DNA of 64,000 nucleotides from Volvariella volvacea V23 (lineage: Eukaryota > Basidiomycota > Agaricomycetes > Agaricales > Pluteaceae), in contig KB722741.1 in assembly GCA_000349905.1 (NCBI GenBank), forward strand, positions 1,034,089-1,098,088, read 5' to 3'. The notes under the pieces were generated by a model. The model was given only the letters and a program-made list of their open reading frames with translations. It was not told the DNA's origin and searched no databases. Position numbers and translations under genes: made by a program. Positions 32,528 through 43,400 of the stretch are shown here, piece after piece; the first letter of the stretch is position 1; every line of letters starts with the position of its first letter.

Positions 32528-33128
32528 ATGTCAGGAGATCGACCGCCCACCACCGACGCCCTCCAGTCCTCCCAGCGGGCTTCAAATCAGGCCCCATCCC
32601 AAACAACCACCGAATGGAGCGCGCGCGTCCGTTGCAGGCAGTGCGAGCTGGGAGGAAGCTTCTCCGTCCTCCTGTTCCTCGGAGAGATCCCCCCAGCCCC
32701 CGAAACCCCCGATGAGTGGTTCCTAAGCCCCAACTTTGCTGGATCCTTTGACGTCTTTGGTGGCGACGAGCCAGAGGAGCCAGACCAGAGAGACGACGAG
32801 ACGGAGGGCACTGTATACCTCAATCGGACCATCTTGAAGCTGAGCGACCAGCGCTCGCTCGATCCGAGGGTTGTGTTGCCCCTTCTGAGGGGAACGCTGC
32901 AGCCTAATTGGCTTGTTTTAAAGGTGGGTTGCCAGCTCGAACGTATTTTTCTTCTGCTAACCTCTATGCTAGGTTGGCAGCGGCGTCGCTGAACTCCAGT
33001 CGCTGGAGGTGGTGGTCCTCTCTACCCCTCTCACTCTCCCAATCGGTAAATCGACTCCGGTTCCTGGGAGGCCGACGTACCACTATGACATTACTTATGG
33101 TCGTCCCGGGGGATCTCGCCGCCCATAA
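32528..33128 (+). CDS. Stand-alone tyrosinase C-terminal (lid) domain protein
   Basis: Two exons (32528-32923 and 32973-33128) encode about 183 residues homologous only to the C-terminal domain of the tyrosinase just upstream. The pairs are TTEWSARVRCRQCELGGSFSVLLFLGE with TDWSVRVHCKRFEVGGSF..., FAGSFDVF with LAGSFDVF, VYLNRTILK with VYINRAILK, and SLEVVVLSTPLTLP with SLEVVVQATPLTFP. Its intron falls at the same codon (VLK/VG), so it arose by DNA duplication. It keeps an open frame, its own ATG (MSGDRPP) and consensus splice sites. The CGNC pair of the parent is gone, while a new CRQC pair sits near the start. No copper-binding His motifs are present. A role as inhibitor or copper-handling partner of tyrosinase is inference only. 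Confidence 0.85.
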
Positions 33129-33705
33129 GGACTATCACAGGGAACATCATCTCGTTAGCTATGTTCGAGAGCCGTGAAAGGAACAAGACATCGGAGTTCG
33201 TTTTCCATCTACCACTCTTCACTGTAACAGTGTGCCAGTAAGATAATTCTCTCTTCTGTACGATTATAGATCTTTGTGACTACATCATCGTGTCTCAACT
33301 ACGCCCGCCAGCTTCGTTGCCGTGCTGGCCACCTCCTAGATAGATAAAGGTCATCCATGACCTTGTATTCATATTCGTATACTGCATACCAAAGGTTATA
33401 TACGTACATATACGTGCTAGGACCAAGAATCGAGTTGGGAGTGGACCATGTAAACAAACTGAAACTCGGGGAGTACAAATGGTATTTACAACGAAATTGA
33501 CAAAAAGTTTGCAAGAAGGGTAGGTAGGTTTAGATTCAAGAGCTCGGGGGTGGAAGTAGATCTGTGCTCGCTTGACAAAGGAGGAAAAGGTGGCTGCTGT
33601 TTGTTGAACGCTAAACGCTGAGCATTGAACCAAGAGCCCGAGTTACAAGATGGATAAGAAATCAAACACAAGATTTTCAAATATCAACACCGCCCCTCAT
33701 TCCGT
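33129..33705. other. Intergenic, convergent gene ends
   Basis: About 580 bp between the convergent 3' ends of the lid gene and the RCC1/PHD gene. No gene is supported; polyadenylation signals for both strands are expected here but none is distinctive. Confidence 0.5.
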
Positions 33706-36700
33706 TCACTCCCGCTTCTTCTTTGCAGCTACGACAACCAAGCAATCAGCCCCACTCGCCACCACAACCACAACAACAAAAACACTTACCACCAGCTCTC
33801 GAGGTAGGCGCCTTCCTCTTCCCTCCTTCCTCCTCCGACTCTTCCTCCTGCTGTCCATACCCTTGGCCATATCCTTGCCCGGCTCCACCAATCGACGCCC
33901 TCTTGCTCTTACCCTTCGGTTTCTTCACCGCCCACGCACCAACAGGCGCACCAGGCTCCTCCTCACACTCGGGACAGAACCACTCCCCCTCGGGCACCGC
34001 GTCCAGCGGTGGCGTGAGACACTGGAGATGATACGGGCTGTCGCACTACCCGTGCAATTTCCAGTCAGCATAAGCATATGCGCGAAACAAATGCCACGAT
34101 CTCACCTTTTCGCATTCGAGCGGATCATCGTCCTCCCCATGATCGGTGTTGCAAACCACGCACGTCGGCGGCGGGTTCACGTCCACGGGGTGTCGCGGTA
34201 TGTCCTGCAGCTTCTCGCTTGGCACGGCGAGGAAGAGCGTCGTGTTCTGTCCTGCTGCGATGCTATTTCCCCCCACCCACCATCGTCAGTACACCCGGCC
34301 AAGAGAGTGAGACGATCAAGGCCACTCACTCAAAGACTTCGATCCCGCTGAGGGGCACGTTTCTGGTCGGCTTGGTCGCGCTCTTGGGTTCGTCTGGGCC
34401 TAACCCGAGTTCACCTACATCCCGAGGACAACGCGTGCCGTCAGACGGCATAAGAGCGGAACAACAGAGCATACACGCACCATTAGCAGCATTCTGTCCC
34501 CAACAAACCGTCATAACCGGGAAATCCTCATCAGGAGTCAACGCCCAATGCGTCACACCTCCACACCTCGCGAGCGAAATCTTGCAAGTCCTACCAACCA
34601 AACATAATAAGCACGCGCACAACTTCCACGATAAAAACGACAAAGAAAAAAAAAACGAACATGATGTCTTGCATAACCCTAAAACTCGAATACGGCGACC
34701 CAGCCGATCCCTCTCCGCTATTCTTCCACTAATCATAAGCAAAGCAAATCAATCATCACACAAACGAGCTACAAGACAGATATGATTGATTGCCCACCTT
34801 CCCAGCCATCCAATACATCCCCTGCTTGTCGATCACAACCGTGTTGGACGGTCCCGCGGCCACTATGGCTCCCTTGTTCCCTTCATTTGGCCCAGCGAAC
34901 TAGGAAAAATAGGTTGTCGTTAGCACGACGTTCGACGTGATTGAGTTCGGGCTAGGGAACAACGCCGACAAAGGGGGAACAACCCATAACCAATCGACCA
35001 CTACCCGACCACGAATTACGCTCCGAGTCGTGTTCATTTGCATCCACATCCAGCCAACTAGACAACTCGCAAATCAACTTCCGTCCAATCCCCTCCACTC
35101 GCGTTCCACCCAATGAAATCACCGCGCACGCATAATCGATCCGCCGGCAACCAATAGCGAAGAAGGTTTAATAACGACAGAAAAGATAGGGAGGCAACAG
35201 GAACGCGCAGCGCGAGCTTAATGCGTCCGAAAATCGTCATCTGTCATCCCCGACTCCAATGAGAGGTGGCGATGCGATGACGAGCGACTACTCGGCGGAA
35301 CAGGAGCAGATACGGTAACAAAAACGGAAACGGAATGCAAAAAGTCGTGAGGGGTGTATGCGTGCAATATGGCTTCATAGCCGACGGTATAAACGCCAAC
35401 ATGGAAAATGAACGCGTAAAAGCAGAGACGGGAACAACGAAGAAAGGTAGAACGACGGCGTTTGTAGACAAGGCGTTGTACTTACTTGAGGAACCGGTTT
35501 TGGCTTGAGAATGTCGACCTGGTTTCCAAGTCCCAGGCGGCAGTATCCGTTGTAGCCCCATACATAAACCACCCTGGACACAGAGCAAAAAGAGAAAAAA
35601 GTTAGCGTGTCAAGATGATGCCAGAAAGGCAGCTGCCAAGGTGATGGAGATTGAATCGACAGATGAGGGGCGAGGAGGCAATAGCGAAGATAGACATTTA
35701 GTGGTCAAGGGTAGTGGATAGGATAGTTTTCAGGTTTGGCATTGATGAGCAGACGTACCCTGTATCGTCAATCGCCGCACTGTGCTGTTGTCCCGAGGTA
35801 ATCTGGACGATGTGTTTTCCGTCAAGTTCCTTGACATAGACTAACGACTATAAGACGTGAAAGAACCAGAAAGCTGCAAGATACTCACTCGGGTAAGGCT
35901 CGATATCATACGCGGTCTTGTTGCCCGTGGTTATCCTCTCCCCAGTCGTCCCGTTCCCAAGCTGGCCCTTCTCCGCACTACCAAATGAGAACACTACCGA
36001 CGATACGTCATAAGCCTTTGTTCCAACTAAATAGACCAGAAACGGACATACCTTTGCCCGACCTTGTGAGAATGATTGAAAACGTCACGCCAGCAGCAGC
36101 TTGCACCACCTCTTCCTTGTTCCCTTGATGCGAAATCCCAACCACCGCTTTGAAGGCCGGAACCTCTGGACAAGTGGGGTGCCCACACTGCCAAAAGAAA
36201 ACGAAAACGCATCAACACCCCCCACAAGCCGCACCAAAAAAGAACAGAAAACCGGACCTGTCCGTACGTGTTGGCGCCCGCCGTCCACACCGTCCCGTCC
36301 GAGTCGACCAAGAGGGTGTGGTTCCTCCCACACGCTGCGTGGACGAATTTCGCGTTCTTGCCCCCCTGCGCGCCTAGATCCTGCGGCGTGATCTTCCTAG
36401 GCGCGTTTTCCGAGATGTGGTCGACGCCGGTGACGCCTAGTGCCGAGGACGTGTTCCGGCCAAAGAGCCATGCGCTCCCGTCGGCGTCGAGGACGACAAA
36501 GTGGCAGCCGGAGCAGGACGTGTGGATGGATGTTGCCTTGACGTTGCTCAGCGAGCGTAGGGTGTACGGTTCGAGCAGGTCGGGGTTTCTGCCGCGGTTG
36601 ATCCAAAGGGGGGCGAGAGGGGGTGGGTGGGTGGTAGTATTGATGGTCCGAAAAGGCGAGCAACGTGGAGCGCAATAAAGAACAATGATGAACGAAAGAA

Positions 36701-37130
36701 AGCGCAAAAGACCAGAACGGACTGTAAACTCACGGAGGATCGTCAGATTCGGCTCTTGCTGCTGCTCCACCCCGTTCCTTGCGTCCGAGCTTGGGCCTGT
36801 GTTCATCATCGTCCCCAGCGGGTCGAACCAAAAAGGGCGCGAGACACGTCGATCCCGCACGAAATGGCGCGTTTGGGGTGCAGAGTGGAGACGAGGTCAG
36901 CGTTTCGTTCGGTTAGAAGGCATTTCGTCACCAGGCCCCCCGCGCAACGTGTGGTGCGCGGGGGCCAGGAGCGAGAACGGAGTACCCACCAGTCGGTCCC
37001 GCCACAAAGCAAGACTGCGGGGCAGGGCGGTGAGCGGTCGGGCACGGAGAGGAGGGGAAAGAGGCCTACCTCGCCCCCAGCGGTGGTGCGCGTCGGCGGC
37101 GCGGCGGTGGTGGTTGGGTGTTGTGCTCAT
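33706..37130 (-). CDS. RCC1-repeat protein with C-terminal PHD finger
   Basis: A multi-exon gene, start ATG at 37130 ([13 protein letters not shown]). Splicing gives [15 protein letters not shown], then beta-propeller repeats of the RCC1/ATS1 type: [40 protein letters not shown], a GQLGNGTTG blade, [33 protein letters not shown], a [18 protein letters not shown] blade, and [16 protein letters not shown]. The C-terminus has a canonical C4HC3 PHD finger: CVVC, ECEKC, YHLQC and FCPEC, joined across an intron at about 34050-34110. It ends with a basic [10 protein letters not shown] and AAAKKKRE tail suited to nuclear import. RCC1 folds bind chromatin or Ran; PHD fingers read histone H3 tails. A chromatin role is therefore inferred; the partner is unknown. 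Confidence 0.87.
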
Positions 37131-37459
37131 GTTGATGTCGGAGTGACAGCTCACTTTGGGACCGTTTATGGCCCCCCAGGCCGCGTTTTTACAAAGTTTA
37201 TTGATCCTCCGTCCCTACTCACAAAACACAAGAAACAAATGTATCTGCCAGTCTACGCTAATTACTGATGTCTAGAGCCAGTCTCAGGTTCAAAATGCAG
37301 CCTTGTGGCCGCCAATCTCATGTGCTCGTCCTCTATCCAAGGTCAATTGCTGCGGCCTGGGCCACTGCAGGGCTGCAGCACCGTGGGCACGCTGTCATCC
37401 ACGCTTATGTTTATGCCGTTACCTCCGCCTCGCGCGAGCCAATTGCCACTGGCGTTCCG
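37131..37459. other. Intergenic, RCC1/PHD promoter region
   Basis: About 330 bp between the end of the giant upstream gene and the ATG of the RCC1/PHD gene on the same strand. It may contain a last exon of the upstream gene, whose 3' end is uncertain. Confidence 0.4.
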
Positions 37460-40400
37460 TCAGTCAGCCAAAGTCGCCCCGCTGAGGCAAAAGTACTCAC
37501 ATATCGTCGTCCCGACGCGCTTTATCGAGTACTAAAGCCACAATCAGGCCCGTGAACGGAGATCATGCGAGTGAACCCACCTCGAACTCTTCACCGAAAA
37601 GCATGAGCATATCGCCATGCACAAGCGACACGACGAACGGCGGGCTGTCTGCCTTCTTGGCCCCCGCATTCTTCGATGGTGCCTTGGTGCTCACAGCGCC
37701 GTCTTTGTCACCCCCTGGGCGGATTAAACTATCATCCGTCGGACCCGCTCCGGCGACGTCCTGCTTCTTCACTTCGTCCTCCATCCGAATTAGACCGTCC
37801 AAATTAAGCACAGGCTGCACCTGGTGCTGATGCCGATTCTGTTGCTCCTGTTCAATCATCTTGTCAGATCCCAAAATATGCCCCCCAGATGCTTCACCAG
37901 CTCCCAAGTTAGAACCTGACACTGATACCAACACCGGTGTCGACACCGACATGGGGGGCAAGGCTCCCTCCCGATCTCGATTCTGATCGTGATCCAGCGC
38001 CTGATTTTCATTTCCACTTCCATCTGATACCGTCCTCGTCTCGGACCCGGACGCCTCAATGGCAATCACAGGCGCAGCATCAGCATCAGCGGTGGCGGTG
38101 GACGTGTTGGTGCTGGTGGCGGTGGTGGTGGTGATGACACCGGCCATGCCACCTCCTCCCCCGTCCGAACTCACATTCATAGTCACCGAAGCACCAGCCT
38201 TGAATCCAGATTTAGGTACGAGGCTCACAGCGGCTTCGTTCCCCAAACACATGACCACCACCGGATGACGTCTTGCGTCCAGCGTCCCGATTCCCTGCAC
38301 AATACAAAATGAGCCAAAAGAGATCACATAGACATAAAAATGGAGATGGAGATGGAGATAAACGCAAAGATATAAATATAAATATGGAGATAGGCAGAGA
38401 GATAGGAAATTAGAGTTGACGTTGACACAAAATCAGATCTCCCTTTGAAGGAAGGAACCGCGTGCCAAGAACGATCTGCCCCCCCAATTCATTTCAGTGG
38501 CACAGGTTACGGCGACAAGGGAGCGTTAGGACCTCCGGGAGGACAATAATTCTCCGAATAACCCTCGCGCGCGTGGGGTCCACGAGGGATCCTTCAATTC
38601 AGTTGACGCTTCCTGTCCAATTGCCCACATCCACCCGACTGAATGGCTCAACAGTGAAATGAATAGTATATAATACCCAGGCCCAGGGAACAGGGAACAG
38701 GGGGAAGGGGGGGATTGAAGCCCAACCAATATAAAAAAAGCACAAAACGCCTCAATCATAATGGTCCACGTACCTTCCTTGATCCAGATCCGACGGCACC
38801 AATAATAAAGAGACGACTGATCTCGAAATCCTTCTTCTCCACATACGCTTCTGCATAGAACTTCATCAGGTCCCGCATCTCGTTCAGACATTCGGGAAAG
38901 TTGCGTTCGGACCAGAAGAGCTCGTCGTCCGCCGGCGTGGCGTGTGCCGATCCTGGACGGACTGTGGTGGTGAAATAGACGCCTGTGTATTGATAGACAT
39001 CGTAAACGCTGGTTCATGACAGGTCGTTGCTGGACGAAAGGCTTACCTGTATCGCCAATCGGTCTTCTCAGCTTGACATCCTCCTGAATGCTCGTCAAGA
39101 ACTGCGTTGCCTCTACCTGGAGCTCCCTCAGATTCCCAGTGAATATGTGCTTAACCACTCTCCCCTGCCCCTCACCACTACCACCGTCACCGTTCTCTCC
39201 ACGCGCACCGTCGAGGTCATAACTCAACGTCTGCATATGATCGCTCCACCTCACAACCTCAACCCCAACCACCTTCTTCGGTATCGTGCTATACGGAACA
39301 TTAATCGCATGCGTGTCCTTGGACTCTCGCATCATCTCCAGTGGCAGCGCATACCCCTTCCACACCATCTGATCCTATTTACACACAAAAAAGGGGAAAA
39401 AAAGAAAACATCAGTCAACTCCCAACACTAGCACAACGCCCCACTCGAATGAAGAACAAACCAAACTCACCCGACACACCAAACTCAAACACTCCCGATG
39501 GCGCATCATATACTGCTGATTCAGCCGCCCACACCGCTCGCACCACCACCCCCTCGGGAACGCCTCGTCGCTCACCACACACGTCCCCCCGAGCCCGACG
39601 AGCTCGCCCATGTACGCGGAGGACTGCGTGGGCGGGAGCACCTGCGTGGGCAGCATGAAATCCCAGACGTCGGCGGTGGCGTTGCGGAAGAGGTGGTTCC
39701 GGCTTTTGCTTGCGCAGAGGCGGTAGAGGAGCGTGGATTCGTCGTCTGTTCCGGCTTGGTGAGGAGGTGGTGTAGGATCGATCCACCAAGGACGCTCGAG
39801 ATGGTGTTGGGGGTAGACCTCGGTCGGATATTCCCCGCCTCTCATCCATCGGCATCTGAACCTCCATTTAACTCTCCCGTGTACGATCTCTTCGAGGGTG
39901 TGGTCTTGATCTGGGCCAGGTTCAGGTTCAGCTTTCGTCCGTTGTTCGTCTGCGTCCACGTGCACTCGTTCCTCCTGACGATTCCAAAATCGTCAGCTCA
40001 AAGAAACTCTTCTCCACAAAAAAAATGCGAAACGACAGTACAAAAGACTCACCCATACTCTCGTAACTTTGAAATATCCGAGGTGGAAATACGCAAACTC
40101 GCTCGGAACGGCGAGGTCCCAGTTTTGGAGCAGAGCTTGACGGGAGGAGATGATGATGATTGGGGTTGCATGGACGTAGGAATCGACTAGGACTTGAACT
40201 TCAGAGGGAAGTGAGGAGGGTAGAACATCGGGATCCAGATCTTGCTGTTGTAAGGGTAGTTTGGAAGTTGAGAGGGCTGGTGCGTCTAAGTGTGCAGGTG
40301 TAGGCACGGGCGCGGGTGTGGGTGCAGTTGATGTGGAGTGGGCCTTCCTTTCACGTTCGTCCGGCAAGACAACTGGTGAAAGTTTGAAGGGAGGTAAAAT

Positions 40401-43400
40401 GGGAATACACCCTTCAGTCTCAACAGCTCCACTCGTAGAATCCAAATCCGCTATCTGCCGTTGCAAATCCCGGAATTCATCGCCTGCTATCATTCAACCA
40501 TATTAGCGACAGCTGATACTAGAGCACGAAAAGGACAGGATATACCCGTTCTCTCCAACGTCTTAGGCACCCGACCTAGCTGCTTTGTCTTCTTAAGATC
40601 GATCGGTCGTCTACCCCCGGCTGTGCGTCGTGCGATTTGCTTCTTGGCCTTTGCTTTCCCTTGCGCTTGTTGAACACCTACAACTATGGGGTACATCTCC
40701 ACTGCTTTCCCCTTCCCCTTGCCCTCGTATGCGACCTGCTCCTCGCCCTCAATTCCCTCGGTGGAGCCATGCTCAACTGTAACATCTTCCCATTCGTCCT
40801 CTTCAAATACACGGGGAAGGTTCCAATCAGCACTCTCGCGTCGTGCCAAACCACTCGAACTTCCTTGAACGAACACTACACCCGGGCTCGACCACACATC
40901 CACGAAAATACCTTCTTCAACATCCCTCATGACCAAATTATGAAGCAAAGATGACGAGCTGTTATCCAGTTCAAGGAGATCATTGGCGATTTCATCTTCA
41001 TCAACCATCTCTTCGTCAATAACGCGCATAGTCATATCCTCGATGCGCTGTTTATCCACACCCATTGCCCTCGAATTGCCCTTCAATACTTGATTGACCC
41101 TGGCCGAGGTCGGGGAGAACGGAGCAGGAACATTATGGAGTCTAGTGGACGCGCGCGTCACTCGCGAGTGCTGAACCATGGCAGAGGCAGAGGCTGGAGC
41201 AGAGGTAGAAGCAACAGCGACAGCGCTACTTGCAATTCCCTACGCATTCAAACCAGTCAATAACCTGCCACAAAACGAAATCCCATATGAAAGGATACTT
41301 AACTGGATTCGAGCCGCCACAGTTCCCTGCTTCTGGCTTCGCCGCAGCTTTAGTGGCTGAAGTTGATGGCTGCCACTGCGGAGCTGTAGCAGCCTCAACA
41401 CCAGCACCGGGGACTGGAGCAGGTGAAGGTGTCTTTGACTTTGCCTGCTTCGACGCCAGCCGTTTTATCGGCCTCTTTCGAGGTTTCGGGATAGGAATAT
41501 TAGCATTGTCAATACCAGGAACTGGGAAATGCGACGAAAAAGCTAATGGACCTGACAGTTCGGGTGCATTAACCGATAGCGCGTCGATGCGTTGGCTTTC
41601 GGTTTGAAGCTCTTCCTTATGGCATGCAAAATCACGTATCCTACAGTGATATATATGCTTTGTATAGCGCAACTGGGAAGTGAGCTATTTTACTTACATG
41701 AGAAAATCAATTTCCGTGCCGCCTGCAACTTCGGGGTTCTGGCCGGAACTGACCCACGAAAGGGTTTGGGGCGATGTGTCGGTGTCAAGGAGGAGTGTGG
41801 GTACAACTGAAAGACCCCACGATATTCCGTTCACGAGTTTGGACTTTGCGAGTTCGGGTAGCACCGATGCAAGCTCTTCCTTGCTCTGTAGCATGAAGAC
41901 GGAAGGGTAGTGGGGATTATCATCAGATCGTCTTGTGGAAAAAGAGGAACTTACGCCAGTCCATATTCTTGGAATAGGATTTCTCGCAAAGCTTTGATGA
42001 CTGCGCTTCACGGGGCCTTCAGAAATGAAAATAGTTCCTTTGCGAGGGACGCTCCACTCCGGTTTGCCTTTGACCACTGCAAGGCAGATTAGCTAGCATA
42101 CTCCAGTCTATAGCCAGTTTAGAAGATATACCTTTGGCTTCCTTTTTCCCTCTCCCAGTCGCTTTAGTCTTAGCCTTCGACTGAGAAATAGTCTTCAAGG
42201 GCTCGAGTCCATCTATAGCCATACCGTCACCGCCTACTTCAACCTTGGCATCGGGATCCAAATCTTGACGATTCATCCTCGTCATAGTCGACAACGGCTT
42301 TCGTTTCCGTTTAGCCGTCTCTTTTCCATCCGCAGGCCCATCTCCAGTTTCCTTTGCCTTTCGTTTCCCTTGACCCTCGACTGTGCCTTTAGAGTTGGCT
42401 TTCCTAGCTGCCTTCTTACTGGGTGGTTTCGTCTCGGCTTCCTGTTCCTCCTTCGGAGCCATCCCATCCAACAAAGGTATATCGAATGACTCTTCATCGC
42501 TATTCATGCCTGAATCTTCCCCATCATCCACCTCCTCACTAGCGTCCGTATCTTCCGTTGCTTCATCTTGAGTCTTCCTTCTTGACTTAACTAACCCGCT
42601 CGCCCGTTTAACCCTAACCTTCACAAACGACAACTTCCCCGCAGCACCTGCCTGCTTCCCACTCGCGCTCTTCCTCAACACCTGCGACGCAGTCTTCGTC
42701 TTTGTCTTCTTGGTCGCTATTCCCGGGACTGGAGTGGACACCGGTAATGGTGCAGAGATCGACGTAGCATCATCCGGCAACAACGGCGGAGGCATCATTG
42801 CAGACTCCAGATTTCTCGTCATCCCTCTCGTCAGCCTCTGACCCACTACCAAGTCTGTCCCGAATATGGGCATGTTTATTGTTGGCGGAGCAAAACCGCT
42901 AACAATGGGAAGAGAAGTAGAGAATGATGCATCTTGCGCAATGGGTGCGGAAGGTGCTGGTGTGGTACCCGAAACGCTCTGAATATCGCCACCCCCAACT
43001 GCACAGTCAAACTCGTTATTCACATCCCCAACGGGCTCTTTCAACTTCACCTCGGCCTTATTCTTCTTAATCTTGATACCCGACAGCGCCTGCTTCGTCG
43101 TAGGATTACCAACTCCCACACCACCACCACTCCCAAGAGCACACGCCGCCGCCCAGATCTCCTTCGATATCGCCACCGGCCGGATGTGCTCTTTGTCCTT
43201 CTTTTTCTCCTTTTCGCTCGCCATCTCTCTCTCTCGTTCCTTCTCCCTCTCCCTCTCTAGTCTGTCGATCTTTCCTGTCCACTTGTTTCCCCACCCCGCG
43301 CTGTCTCGTACACCCCATTCCGTCCTCCTGCCCACTGTCGCTTCCCGGGAAGAATAGGCACCCGCATCTTGAGGGAAATGCGACAGCTTAATCCTCTTCG

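Noticed and set aside
33650..34351. 233-codon plus-strand frame rich in Ser/Leu/Pro
   Set aside because: Antisense to the PHD-finger exons of the RCC1/PHD gene.
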